Positions 8,081 to 17,055 of a DNA stretch of 22,777 bases are shown in pieces (the first letter of the stretch is position 1; each line of letters opens with the position of its first letter). The DNA is from a bacterium. GTDB lineage: Bacteria; UBP15; UBA6099. The notes under the pieces were generated by a model that was not told the DNA's origin, did not search any database, and saw only the letters and a program-made list of their open reading frames with translations. A program made the translations under genes and the position numbers. The stretch is from contig JAKQBV010000124.1 of the NCBI GenBank assembly GCA_029573925.1, positions 1-22,777 on the forward strand, given 5' to 3'.

Positions 8081-8907
8081 GCGCGCTGGGAGAAGAGGCG
8101 CGCCGCAGATACGCCCGACATCTGATGCTCGACCGCGTGGGCGAGACCGGACAGGCGAAACTGCTGTCGGCTCGCGTGCTTGTCGTCGGCGCGGGCGGCT
8201 TAGGCTCTCCCGTCATTTTCTATCTCGCCGCCGCGGGCGTCGGCCTCATCGGAGCAGCCGACTCCGACACGGTCGATATCAGCAACCTTCAAAGACAGAT
8301 TCTTCATTCAACGCCCGACATCGGCAGGCTCAAGACCGATTCGGCCCGCGACACCGTCGAAGCGCTCAACCCGGATGTGAAACTAGCGCCGGTCGCCGAG
8401 CGCATAACTCCCGACAACGTCATGGAAATCCTTTCCGGTTACGACATAGCGGTGGACGCGTGCGACAATTTTCACACGAGATACCTCGTGAACGACGCGT
8501 GCGCGCTCCAGCGCAAGCCGTTCGTCCACGGCGGGGTTTTTCAGTTTGAAGGCCAAGCTTCGACTTTCATCGCGGGCAAAGGCCCGTGCTACCGCTGCCT
8601 GTTTCCGACACCGCCCGATCCCGAAATAATCCCCAGAGGCAATGAAATCGGACTTCTGGGAGTTGTTCCCGGAACAATCGGACTGATTCAAGCGACCGAG
8701 ACGGTCAAGCTCATTCTGGGGCTAGGGGATTCTCTCGTCGGCAGGTTGCTGATATACGACGCCCTGAAAATGCGTTTCAGAGAGCTTAACATCCGGCGCG
8801 ATCCCGACTGCCGCGTGTGCGGCGAGCGGCCTTCTATAACGGATATCTCCCCCGGCGAGCAGTCTTACATCCCGCCTCGACTCTCCCCCCGCTCAAGCGC
8901 TGATTAA
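8077..8907 (+). CDS. moeB: HesA/MoeB/ThiF-family adenylyltransferase (E1-like)
   Basis: This 276-residue protein is an E1-like enzyme of the type that adenylates the C-terminal Gly-Gly of a small ubiquitin-fold sulfur carrier (MoaD or ThiS). It shows the nucleotide-binding VVGAGGLGSP, the DISNLQRQ segment, the ACDNFHTRY segment and four zinc cysteines in two pairs (C171/C174 in CYRC and C245/C248 in CRVC). There is no rhodanese domain. The conserved Cys before the GVLG segment, which forms the acyl disulfide in ThiF-type enzymes, is a Gly (G188), so a MoeB-like role is more likely. I chose the GTG at 8077 because it overlaps the upstream stop codon (GTGA), is preceded by a GGAAAGGAAAC SD region, and begins a normal family N terminus. 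No MoaD/ThiS gene is present in the window, so the partner is unknown. Confidence 0.85.
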   Translation: MSALGEEARRRYARHLMLDRVGETGQAKLLSARVLVVGAGGLGSPVIFYLAAAGVGLIGAADSDTVDISNLQRQILHSTPDIGRLKTDSARDTVEALNPDVKLAPVAERITPDNVMEILSGYDIAVDACDNFHTRYLVNDACALQRKPFVHGGVFQFEGQASTFIAGKGPCYRCLFPTPPDPEIIPRGNEIGLLGVVPGTIGLIQATETVKLILGLGDSLVGRLLIYDALKMRFRELNIRRDPDCRVCGERPSITDISPGEQSYIPPRLSPRSSAD

Positions 8908-9031
8908 TCCTGTTGAATACAACCGGGAATGGTTTTAGCGGCCAAGTTCGAGTCGATTATTCAACGCGGTAGACCGCCCTTCATTGGCTTTCCCGGCGCT
9001 CAGGAAAAGGTATTCATTCACGACAATCTTC

Positions 9032-9060
9032 TTTTCATCAACCTATATATGCGTTAAAAT
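9032..9060 (+). promoter_or_regulatory. Candidate promoter of the AI-2E-family gene
   Basis: TTTTCA at 9032-9037 and TAAAAT at 9055-9060 are separated by 17 bases. Transcription would start near 9067. That would leave the in-frame ATG at 9068 leaderless and favours the ATG at 9098, which has an SD. The match is modest. Confidence 0.35.
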
Positions 9061-9097
9061 CACCCTTATGGAAACCAATAAGCAGGAACAATTTGCA

Positions 9098-10177
9098 ATG
9101 AAGTTTAGAACCGCGTTGTTGTGGGCGCTTGCCGCAGGCGCGCTGTTCGTTTTTGTGTTCAAGGTAAAAACCGTTATCGGATATTTCGCTGCGGCGGGAG
9201 TATTAGCCTATCTGCTTAATCCCGCTGTTATGTGGCTGAGCAAGCGCAGGATTCCCTTGTGGGCGGCTGCGCTAGGCTCGTTCGCGGCTCTGGCGGGCTT
9301 GTTGGCGTTAATTATCGCGCTTGCGGCTCCTCCCGCGATAAACCAGTTCAAAGAGCTTGGAGAGAGACTTCCGGAATATATCGAGTCCGCCGGGCCGGCG
9401 TTCGAGCAGGCAAAAGCCGCTGTGAAAGCGGCCGACCTGCCCTTCGACGCGGAAACGATCACAAAGGACGCCGCAGAAAGCATCAAGAACAAAGCCACTG
9501 AGACTGCCGCGCAAATTCTTAAAAGCGTTTCGGGGTTCTTTGACGCAATGGCGGCTCTTGTCATCGTTCCCATTCTCCTTTTCTATTTTCTAGCCGACGG
9601 TCAGCGCCTTTGGAAAAGCGTCGTTCTATACATACCTCCGGCTTACCGCCCTGAATTCGAATCCGTAATGTCGCGTATCAATACAGCCATCGGCGGTTTT
9701 ATCCGGAGCCAGTTGAAGCTCTGTCTCATCATGGGAATCTTGACAACCACTACGATGATGATACCCTTCCCGAAGTATGCTCTGATTTTCGGACTTATTG
9801 CGGGAATCACCGAGTTCATTCCGTATGTGGGGCCTATTTTGGCCTTGATCGGGCCTTTGGCCATCGCATGTTTTTCTCCTGTGTGGAAGCTGATTTACGT
9901 GCTTGTCGCCTTTCTTATTTTGCAATTCCTTGAAGGCAACGTTATCGCTCCCAAAGTTATTGGCAAAGATGTAGGTTTGCACCCGGCAGTGATAATTTTC
10001 GCGCTGATGTGCGGTGGGCAGGTGGCTGGCCTTGCCGGAATGATAGCCGCTATACCCGTCGCAGTGATACTTAAAGTCCTATGGCAGTATTTCTATGTCG
10101 AGAAGTATTTGGCCATTGCGGAAGGCAAGGAAATGTCCAGTTCTGAGCAGGTTGTCAAACAGGCCGGAAATGACTAG
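9098..10177 (+). CDS. AI-2E family transporter (PerM/YdiK type membrane protein)
   Basis: This protein of 359 residues has about seven or eight hydrophobic helices, the usual size for the family. An N-terminal helical cluster is followed by an extracytoplasmic amphipathic segment (about residues 82-145) and the family hallmark EFIPYVGP at about residue 239. A hydrophobic, glycine-rich C-terminal half follows. Members have been implicated in export of autoinducer-2, sodium/proton exchange or other small solutes, and the substrate cannot be deduced here. An ATG at 9068 is also in frame. I prefer 9098 because AGGAAC at 9084-9089 gives it a well-spaced SD. The gene stands alone between the cyclase operon and the convergent motility block. 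Confidence 0.88.
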   Translation: MKFRTALLWALAAGALFVFVFKVKTVIGYFAAAGVLAYLLNPAVMWLSKRRIPLWAAALGSFAALAGLLALIIALAAPPAINQFKELGERLPEYIESAGPAFEQAKAAVKAADLPFDAETITKDAAESIKNKATETAAQILKSVSGFFDAMAALVIVPILLFYFLADGQRLWKSVVLYIPPAYRPEFESVMSRINTAIGGFIRSQLKLCLIMGILTTTTMMIPFPKYALIFGLIAGITEFIPYVGPILALIGPLAIACFSPVWKLIYVLVAFLILQFLEGNVIAPKVIGKDVGLHPAVIIFALMCGGQVAGLAGMIAAIPVAVILKVLWQYFYVEKYLAIAEGKEMSSSEQVVKQAGND

Positions 10178-10326
10178 TAAAAAGAATCACAGGAAGAAAT
10201 CAGGGACATATCGACTATTATAAATATATTTTGTTTTATTATGTTTATTCTTCTTTTAAACCAATGAAAAACAATAACTTGGCCAAGCTGAAAAACATTT
10301 GACATGAAAACGTCGAAAACATGGCC

Positions 10327-10354
10327 GCTAAACGCAACAGCGTTACGTTAGCGA
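10327..10354 (-). terminator. Weak terminator-like hairpin at the end of cheW
   Basis: CGCTAA/TTAGCG form an outer stem and ACGC/GCGT an inner stem, with a four-base bulge between them, spanning the cheW stop codon. The following RNA on the minus strand is only mildly U-rich (GGCCATGTTTTCG), so function as an intrinsic terminator is doubtful. The convergent intergenic region 10178-10326 is A+T rich and shows nothing else I can support. Confidence 0.3.
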
Positions 10355-10822
10355 CTTGAGGTCTTCTGCTTCGACTTCGGAGAAAATCTTGTCCGCGTCC
10401 AGAATGATAATAAGACTGTCGTGTTTCCTAGCAACGCCGCGAATGAATTTGTTGTCCATTCCCGCCTTGCCGATGCGAGGAACACCGCCGATGTTTTCAG
10501 GCTCTATCTGAAAGACTTCTTTTACGGAATCCACTATCATTCCGACAATTAGGCCGTTGTCGAGTTCGACAAGTATGATGCGTGTTTCCTTGGTGTGCTC
10601 TTTCTGTGGCATGCCGAATCTTTTTCGGAGGTCCACAACAGGAATGATGACACCCCTGAGATTGAAGACGCCTTCAAGAAAATCCGGCATTCCGGGGATC
10701 GTAGTGGTATCTTTCACTCGCTCCACGCTGTTAACTCTCATGACATCGACGGCAAAGAGTTCTCGGTCGATTGTGAAGCTGACGAACTGGTGGATGCTGG
10801 ATGACTTTTTAGTTTTTTCCAT
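10343..10822 (-). CDS. cheW: CheW chemotaxis coupling protein
   Basis: This 159-residue single-domain CheW scaffold couples chemoreceptors to the kinase CheA at the cytoplasmic face of the membrane. Recognisable segments are HQFVSFTIDRELFAVDV at the start, IPGMPDFLEGVFNLRGVIIP in the middle (the conserved turn with N-L-R-G) and the IDSV-like segment MIVDSVKEV. The C-terminal IILDADKIF follows. I chose the ATG at 10822 because it gives the family's normal length and N terminus. A GGAGGT motif lies 13 bases upstream, which is longer than usual. A TTG at 10969 would add a basic 49-residue N-terminal extension unlike CheW. It lies downstream of the giant surface protein and flagellin on the same strand, consistent with a motility block. 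Confidence 0.93.
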   Translation of the reverse strand: MEKTKKSSSIHQFVSFTIDRELFAVDVMRVNSVERVKDTTTIPGMPDFLEGVFNLRGVIIPVVDLRKRFGMPQKEHTKETRIILVELDNGLIVGMIVDSVKEVFQIEPENIGGVPRIGKAGMDNKFIRGVARKHDSLIIILDADKIFSEVEAEDLKSLT

Positions 10823-10934
10823 TAGGGGAAAAACGACCTCCGGAAGAAGTGTGCGGAGCACGGCGTTGAGCGCTCGCGTCGTGATGCGCGGGCGTGCGCT
10901 AAAAACTGCCTGAACCGCATGTTTATTTTGTTCG

Positions 10935-10953
10935 CGCCGCAAACTCAGCGGCG
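10935..10953 (-). terminator. GC-rich hairpin 20 bases after the giant-protein gene
   Basis: CGCCGC and GCGGCG form a perfect 6-bp stem around a 7-base loop in the gap between the giant-protein stop codon (10973) and cheW. No U tract follows on the minus strand, so it may attenuate or stabilise the mRNA rather than terminate transcription. Confidence 0.25.
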
Positions 10954-10972
10954 ATTGCTCTTCTTTCAAGCC

Positions 10973-13900
10973 TTACGGCGCGCACTGGGCGGGATTCGCC
11001 TCGGCATTCCTTGAGAAGTTGGTTTTAAGGACAAAGAAGTCCTTAATATCCACTATGCAGTCTCCGTTGAAGTCGGCGGTCTCCGCAAAGCCCGTATCGC
11101 CGCATTCCAGCCCATAGTTGACTTTGATGGCGCGGAAATCGTGCATATTCACAATGCCGTCGCAGTTGGAATCCGCCACGGAAGGCCCGCCGGGGCCTAT
11201 CGGTTGCGGCGCGGGGTCAAGAAGCGTAAATCCGCTCGACGCCAGCGTCAAGTTCGACTTCAGGTCGAGGTATGCCACTCCCCCGGAGAACGGCGTGGTG
11301 TACGGATAGCCTGTTCCTTCTTCAACCACCAGTCTTACTTTAAACAGGTCGGACGTGGACGCTGATTCGTAAACTATCGTGAACGAGCCGTCAGACGATG
11401 TGTAGCCGGTGGCGACCACTGTGTCCGGCAGCCTCACAAGTTGCATCTGTAGGCAGGCGACTCCGACAAGCGCGTATCCGCTGGATGTCTGCTGCTCGAC
11501 ATCCCTCACCAGTAGCGAGCTTGTCACTCCTTTGGTTCCGTAAATGCCGACCGCCGGAGAGGACTCCTCGCTTAGTTGCCCGGCAAAGTCCGCCGCCTCG
11601 ACGTAATATGTGTACTGCGTGCCCGGCGTCAGGCCTGAATCGGCATAGAACGGGGACGTTATCAGAGACGTGTTGAGCTTGGTCGCGGCCCCGACCGCGC
11701 AGTTAGTTGCGCGATAGATATTGTATCCGGCGAGGTCGCCCGCTATCAGCGAGCCGTCCGAGTTTGTCGTCGGCGCCGTCCACGATATGGAGGAAGAAGT
11801 CCCGCTGCCCGTCATAACCACAGAAAGGCCCGTCGGCGGCGACGGCGGGAAATCAGGCACAACGCCGGGCGTTCCCACCGCCTCGTTGGAGTATTCGCTT
11901 ATGTTCGGCGGGTCGGAACTGTCGATTGACTCAAGCACATAGTAATATGAGGTTCCGTTCGTCACGTTGGTGTCTAGATATTCAAGCGTGTTCGGCGGAA
12001 TGATGTCGGGCGTCAGTTTGCCGTACATCGAGCCGGAAACGAAACTGCGGTAAAGATAATAGCCTTGCAGGTCCGTCAGCGGTGTAAAATTCTCGTTGAA
12101 GAGCGGCTTCGTCCATCTCACGAGGACTTGTCCGTCGCCGGACAGCGCCGTCACATTCTCCGGGGGCAACGGAACCGCGTCGTCCGCGTTCCTAGGCGTC
12201 GCCGACACCTGAGACGAAGGCATGCTCTGGTTGCCGGCGTTGTCCACTGCGACGACCGCATAGTAATAGGTTGTTCCCTCAATAAGCTCGTAAGAATCCG
12301 CATAAGAGGTGGCCGAAGGCGGGATGAGTCCGTTAATGACGCCGTCCACCTGATTGGGCGTGGTGTCGTAAATTCCTGAGAACGTGCCCCGGACGACGTT
12401 GTAGCCCGCGAGGTCCGTCAGCGTCGCTCCGCTCGAACTCGTCGTCGGAGCCGTCCATGTTATCGTCACATATTCGTCTCCCGGCGTCGGGGACGCGTCG
12501 CCCGCGATAGCCGAAATCCCCGTCGGTTCGTCCGGCGGCCACAAGTCTTGGAACCGGATATGTTTCTTCACGGAGTTTGTGTCTTCGTTAAGGTTGGACG
12601 AACTGTCCCTCGCCCGGACGATGAAGTACACATATTCGTTGTGTCGCAACCCGGTCACTATGTGACTCGTCGTTCCTGTCACCGTATAGTGCGGGGCGGT
12701 CATGTTGAATCCGTTCGTGGTGGATGCCTGATAGATGTTGTAGTAAACCGGTTCTGAGCGGTCGGAGGCCGCCGTCCATTCCAGTTTCACCGCTCCGTTT
12801 TCGTCGTAAATCGACAACTTGCTGATTCCCGCGAACGCCGGAGCCGTCTGGTCTGTGGGGGTTGCGGAGAATTCGAGCGCCGCCGTGCTTGTCTCATTCG
12901 CGTACACGCTGGAGTCCATAGCAGTGACAACAACATACACCGGTTCGTCGTCGTCCAGCCCCGTAAGGTGATAGGCGGTCGTAGCGGCAGCCTGCCGATC
13001 CGGCGGCGCGTTAAAATTCTGTCCTCCGGGGGTGTCGGACAGATACACGTTGTAATACACCGGAGTCGAGCGATCCGTCGCCGCCGACCATGACAGCACA
13101 AGCTCTCCGCCCACAGTCGAGTCCACCGCGCTCTGCAGCCCCGTCCACGCAGGCGGCGTCTGGTCGGTCGGAATCGCCGACAGTGTGACCGTGTTGGTTT
13201 CGAGGTTCGATCTGCCGTCTTTTGCTCTCACCCCGAAATAGTATGTCGTCCCGTTCGTCAGCGACGTCACGTTGTACGCCAGCGATTGCGTTGACGCGTA
13301 AAGAGCCGCCGCGTTGAACAGGACGGCGGGCGCAGAACTGGTCGATTTGTATATGTTGTACACGATAGGCGTCGTCGGGTCCGTCGCGGCGTTCCATTCC
13401 AGCCGCACTTCGCCGCCCTTCTTCGTGTCGGCGGCCGTTTGCAATCCGGTGAAAACCGGCGGCGCAAAGTCGTTAGGAACCGCTCCCTTTACGATGTTGT
13501 TGGTTTCCGTGTTTCCGAAGGCGTCTCTGGCGCGTATTATGAAATAAGTGTAAACACCGTTTGTGAGACCTGAAACCGTGGCGGACGCGCCGGTGGCCGT
13601 CTGCTTGACCCCGCCCGCGATTATTGTCGCCGGCGTCGAGCTGGAACTGTAATAAATCAGGTAGTCCACAGGCGGCGAGTTGTCCGTCGCCGGCAGCCAC
13701 GTGAGATTGATTGCTCCGTATGTCTGCGCGTCGGTCGCCGTTTTCACTCCGTCGAACATCGGAGCGGAAGTGTCAACCGGCGTCGCCGTCCTGACCACAA
13801 CGTTGGCATCCGCGTTGCCGTTGTTGTCTCTGGCCCGCACGGAGAATGAATGGAGAACTCCGTTGGCAAGGCCCGTAATCGTGTACGGGCGCGTGGAAAC

Positions 13901-16900
13901 AATTACGGTCGGCGTCGAGTAGTTTATCGGGTCGCCCCCCGTCGAATAATACACTAGATATTTTATCGGCGTTGACGGGTCGGTCGCGGGAGTCCAATCG
14001 AGTTGAACCGCCCCTCCGGCTCCCGTGTTCGCAGCGCTCGCAAGCCCGGCGAAAACAGGCGGCGTCGAATCCGTCGGCGTGGCTAGACGTTCTTCCGTGT
14101 TTGCGCTCGACACCCCTCCCGAATCCACCGCTCTCACAACCACATAGTACGGCGTTCCGTTCACCAGCCCGGTGATGGACGCGCTCAAAGCTTGAGTCGA
14201 TGTTTTCGGCGTTGTGAAGTTCTGCCCTCCGGATGACGTCGCCACGTACACGTTGTACGTTATCGGAATCGACAGGTCGTCCGCCGCCGACCACGAGGCC
14301 GTCAGCGTCCCGCCAGTCCCTGCGTCCGCCAAGTCCTCAATCCCCGCGAACACCGGCGCAACCCCGTCGTTCGGCTTGGCCGATCTGTTCACGGTGTTCT
14401 TCTCTTCCCTTTTGCCGGGGTCCATCGCCCGAACGACGAAATAATATGTCGTTCCGTTAGTCAGCCCCGTTATTATCACTCCCGTAGGATTTTGAGTTGT
14501 ATATGCCGGGGAGGTGAACACCGTCACCGTCTGGGTCGCCATGTAGATGTTGTATGTTATCGGAGCCGAAGCGTCCGTCGCCGCCGTCCATGAAAGTTGA
14601 ATCTCGCCGGAGCTTCCCGTGGCCGCCGCAGAAGCAAGCCCGGTGAAAACAGGGTTCGCGCCGTCCGTCGGCACGCATTTCGTGTAGCCTCCGATGCTCG
14701 CGTCCGGGAATATCGCCGCCTCGGAGCCGCCGTAGTTGCCGGCCGCGTCCATCGCCTTGGCCACGAAGAAATACTCCTGCCCCATAGTCAGCCCTTCAAC
14801 ATCATGCCTTGTCACGTCCTCGCCCTGCGTGTATGGCGGAGACACGAAGTCGAAGTGCGCCTCGCCGTATTCCGTCGCGGTGAAAACCTCGTATGTTATC
14901 GGGAACGAGTTGTCCAGCGCCGCCTGCCAGCCCACCTGTATCGTGTCGCCTTCCCCCGTGTCGAGACAGAAGTTCACTCCCTCGAACACAGGCGGTATCG
15001 CGTCTGTGGGCGTCACTGTGAACTCCACAGTGTTGGTTTCCCTGTTCCCCTCTTTGTCCTCCGCCCGCACGGCGAAGGTATAGGCCACATTGTTGGTCAG
15101 GCCGGAAATTACCGCCTCTTCTGCGGTCGTCAGGAAAGTTTGCGGATTGTTATAGTCTAAAATTGCCCCGCCTTGGTTGTAAAAAATGTAATACTTTATG
15201 GGTTGAGAATTGTCCGTCGCCGCGGTCCATGTCAGTTGAACCGAAGCCCCGCTTTCCATGTCGGCTGCGGCTCCGAGTCCCGCGAACGTCGGCGCCACCG
15301 CGTCCGTCGGCGTGACGCTCAACTCGACTGTATTTCCGTCGTTAAGTCCGCCTTTGTCCCGCGCCCTTATCGCGAAATAGTACGGTCGGTTGTTCTGCAT
15401 GCCGGTGACGGTGTATGTCGTGACTCCCGACACGGAGAACGTTGGGTGAGACCAGTTGTAAGCGCCGGCCGCCCCAGCCGCGAATATGTCGTATGTTATC
15501 GGGTGCGGGGGGCTAGTGTTGTCCGTAGCCGCCGCCCACGTCAGCGTTGCTTCCCCGCCCTGTTGCGTGTCAACCGCCGTTGAGATTCCGGCGAACACCG
15601 GCGCCGCCCCGTCCGTAAGTTTCACCGTCACATAGTTGGTGTTGACGTCTTCGTTGGCGTTCGGAGACGAGTCTGCTGCCCGCACTATGAAATATATCGT
15701 CTCCCCGTACAGCAACGCCGGGTCCGTTATCGCCACTGAGCCGGAGTCGGTTGTGGTTCTGAACGGAGCCGCGAAATTGAACTCTTCCGGCGCCAGCGCG
15801 GCGTAAATATTGTATGTTATCGGCGGGTTGGCGTCCTTTGCGGGAGCCCACTGAAGAATAACTCCGGGATCCGGCGCGGTCCCTGCGTCCGTCGCGGCCG
15901 TCACCCCCCCGAACACCGGCGCGTATGTGTCCGTGTCCGCTATGAACGTCAGCGAGTTGTTGTCATTGTATTGCAACAGATATGGGCCTTCGTCAGTCGG
16001 CCCCGGCACAATCGACACAAGCCCCTTCGGCCCCTGCGTCAGAAACACCAGCGGCGTTCCGCTTATCTCCTCGAACTGGGGGTTTACAGCGTAAAGCGTT
16101 CTCTGCGTCGTAGACACCATGTACAAGTTCTTCGTCAACGGGTGATACGCTATATCGTTGATGTTCGACACTCCCGATGGGCTGACTACCCGAATCGCCT
16201 CGTTCAGGTCTCCGTCAATCACTGTCACCACGCCCGCGGGATGCATCACGTATATCAGGTTGTCCTCTTCGTTCACCACTATCTTGTCCGGCGACGAAAA
16301 AACCTGAATCCGCACTATGAAGTTGTTCGTCGTTCCGTTGTATATATAAACCTCGCCCCGGATATTATCGGAAACGTATATCTTGCCCGTCGTTTCATTC
16401 ACGGCCACCCCGCGCGGCGAGGTCAGCTCGTTGCCCATGATTGTTGCCACTGTCGCATAGGTGTCCGCATTCAAGACCGACACCAGAGAAGAGCCGGGCC
16501 GCGCCACGTACACCCTCTTGGCCGCCGTGTTCACCGCTATTCCCCTCGGAGACCCGCCCATCGATATCGGAGCTTCCATCAGCCCCGTGTTTATGTCGTA
16601 TATGTAAAGCTTCAGATCGTTCAGCCCCGTAATGAACGCCTTGGGGGAAACCGGGTCGTTATACACCGCCACTTCCCATGGATAAGAGCCGGAGCCGGTG
16701 TCGATGTAATCGACCGAGGGCGGGTCGAACTCCATCCGCACAAGCCTGCTGCTTGCCGGGAGCGTCAAGAAAGCCTGTCCCACTCCGCCGTCGTCATACA
16801 TCGCACCGTCGTTGACCGTCCCCGTCAAAGAGCCGGCCGGTCCCACTTCTGTCACTTCGGCGAGCGCCGGAACGGCGCTGACAACTACGGCGGCGATCGC

Positions 16901-16954
16901 TCCCAAAACTGCCGTCCGGATTCGTCTTCCTGCTTTTCGGTTGCGGAAAATCAA
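10973..16954 (-). CDS. Giant secreted multidomain protein: propeller repeats, 14 fibronectin type III domains, dockerin
   Basis: This 1993-residue exported protein begins with a Sec signal peptide (basic RNRKAGRRIR, hydrophobic core, AVPALA cleavage after residue 32). Residues about 85-340 contain NHL/YncE-like beta-propeller blades (SPRGIAVN, SPRGVAVNETTGKIYV). Eleven similar FnIII domains of about 100 residues (from about 345 to 1470) and three more divergent FnIII domains (to about 1803) follow. A carboxypeptidase-regulatory-like beta domain then leads to a type I dockerin (about 1928-1985) with two calcium-loop motifs, DSNCDGIVNMHDF and DFNGDCIVDIKDF. Dockerins normally anchor to cohesin domains, but no cohesin is seen here. 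The TTG start is supported by AAAGGA at 16963-16968, 8 bases upstream, and by the intact signal peptide. There is no catalytic domain I recognise, so a structural, adhesive or scaffold role at the surface is inferred. Confidence 0.9.
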   Translation of the reverse strand: MIFRNRKAGRRIRTAVLGAIAAVVVSAVPALAEVTEVGPAGSLTGTVNDGAMYDDGGVGQAFLTLPASSRLVRMEFDPPSVDYIDTGSGSYPWEVAVYNDPVSPKAFITGLNDLKLYIYDINTGLMEAPISMGGSPRGIAVNTAAKRVYVARPGSSLVSVLNADTYATVATIMGNELTSPRGVAVNETTGKIYVSDNIRGEVYIYNGTTNNFIVRIQVFSSPDKIVVNEEDNLIYVMHPAGVVTVIDGDLNEAIRVVSPSGVSNINDIAYHPLTKNLYMVSTTQRTLYAVNPQFEEISGTPLVFLTQGPKGLVSIVPGPTDEGPYLLQYNDNNSLTFIADTDTYAPVFGGVTAATDAGTAPDPGVILQWAPAKDANPPITYNIYAALAPEEFNFAAPFRTTTDSGSVAITDPALLYGETIYFIVRAADSSPNANEDVNTNYVTVKLTDGAAPVFAGISTAVDTQQGGEATLTWAAATDNTSPPHPITYDIFAAGAAGAYNWSHPTFSVSGVTTYTVTGMQNNRPYYFAIRARDKGGLNDGNTVELSVTPTDAVAPTFAGLGAAADMESGASVQLTWTAATDNSQPIKYYIFYNQGGAILDYNNPQTFLTTAEEAVISGLTNNVAYTFAVRAEDKEGNRETNTVEFTVTPTDAIPPVFEGVNFCLDTGEGDTIQVGWQAALDNSFPITYEVFTATEYGEAHFDFVSPPYTQGEDVTRHDVEGLTMGQEYFFVAKAMDAAGNYGGSEAAIFPDASIGGYTKCVPTDGANPVFTGLASAAATGSSGEIQLSWTAATDASAPITYNIYMATQTVTVFTSPAYTTQNPTGVIITGLTNGTTYYFVVRAMDPGKREEKNTVNRSAKPNDGVAPVFAGIEDLADAGTGGTLTASWSAADDLSIPITYNVYVATSSGGQNFTTPKTSTQALSASITGLVNGTPYYVVVRAVDSGGVSSANTEERLATPTDSTPPVFAGLASAANTGAGGAVQLDWTPATDPSTPIKYLVYYSTGGDPINYSTPTVIVSTRPYTITGLANGVLHSFSVRARDNNGNADANVVVRTATPVDTSAPMFDGVKTATDAQTYGAINLTWLPATDNSPPVDYLIYYSSSSTPATIIAGGVKQTATGASATVSGLTNGVYTYFIIRARDAFGNTETNNIVKGAVPNDFAPPVFTGLQTAADTKKGGEVRLEWNAATDPTTPIVYNIYKSTSSAPAVLFNAAALYASTQSLAYNVTSLTNGTTYYFGVRAKDGRSNLETNTVTLSAIPTDQTPPAWTGLQSAVDSTVGGELVLSWSAATDRSTPVYYNVYLSDTPGGQNFNAPPDRQAAATTAYHLTGLDDDEPVYVVVTAMDSSVYANETSTAALEFSATPTDQTAPAFAGISKLSIYDENGAVKLEWTAASDRSEPVYYNIYQASTTNGFNMTAPHYTVTGTTSHIVTGLRHNEYVYFIVRARDSSSNLNEDTNSVKKHIRFQDLWPPDEPTGISAIAGDASPTPGDEYVTITWTAPTTSSSGATLTDLAGYNVVRGTFSGIYDTTPNQVDGVINGLIPPSATSYADSYELIEGTTYYYAVVAVDNAGNQSMPSSQVSATPRNADDAVPLPPENVTALSGDGQVLVRWTKPLFNENFTPLTDLQGYYLYRSFVSGSMYGKLTPDIIPPNTLEYLDTNVTNGTSYYYVLESIDSSDPPNISEYSNEAVGTPGVVPDFPPSPPTGLSVVMTGSGTSSSISWTAPTTNSDGSLIAGDLAGYNIYRATNCAVGAATKLNTSLITSPFYADSGLTPGTQYTYYVEAADFAGQLSEESSPAVGIYGTKGVTSSLLVRDVEQQTSSGYALVGVACLQMQLVRLPDTVVATGYTSSDGSFTIVYESASTSDLFKVRLVVEEGTGYPYTTPFSGGVAYLDLKSNLTLASSGFTLLDPAPQPIGPGGPSVADSNCDGIVNMHDFRAIKVNYGLECGDTGFAETADFNGDCIVDIKDFFVLKTNFSRNAEANPAQCAP
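12536..15925 (-). repeat. Tandem array of 11 fibronectin type III-encoding repeats
   Basis: Eleven consecutive units of about 100 codons share a common frame. Each opens with a P-V-F-x-G-L-like segment, then A-x-D-T, a G-G-x-x-x-L-x-W strand, A-A-T-D, a P-I-T-Y-N-I-Y strand, G-L-T-N-G-T-x-Y-Y-F-V-V-R-A-x-D, and a closing x-P-T-D. The repeats are similar but not identical at the DNA level. Such arrays can change copy number by recombination and may be collapsed in short-read assemblies. Confidence 0.85.
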
Positions 16955-17046
16955 GCTGTTTTTCCTTTCGCGCCACAGTCACGGCGCCGCTCTTCTTACA
17001 CGTCAAACGCCGCGCGCCGTTCTCGCGCTTTTATACCGACTATTCT

Positions 17047-17055
17047 ATTATACCA
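17047..17055 (-). promoter_or_regulatory. Extended -10 promoter of the giant-protein gene
   Basis: On the minus strand the sequence reads TGGTATAAT, a perfect TATAAT preceded by the TGn of extended -10 promoters. No good -35 box lies at the right distance (TCAAAA at 17 bases is weak), as is usual for this class. The transcript would start near 17040, about 85 bases before the TTG start codon. The giant gene can thus be transcribed independently of flagellin. Confidence 0.55.

Noticed and set aside
8966..8977. GCGGT-AG-ACCGC inverted repeat after the MoeB-like gene as a terminator
   Set aside because: A two-base loop is too tight and there is no T tract.
8984..9097. Longer start for the AI-2E-family protein
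   Set aside because: The extension includes the predicted promoter and has no SD. AGGAAC precedes the ATG at 9098. The ATG at 9068 remains possible.
10823..10969. N-terminal extension of CheW from a TTG at 10969
   Set aside because: The added 49 residues are unlike CheW, the TTG has no well-placed SD, and the ATG at 10822 gives the normal family length.
12536..15925. Possible CRISPR or DNA satellite array
   Set aside because: The periodicity is about 300 bases, in frame, and explained by fibronectin type III domains. There are no short identical repeats with unique spacers.
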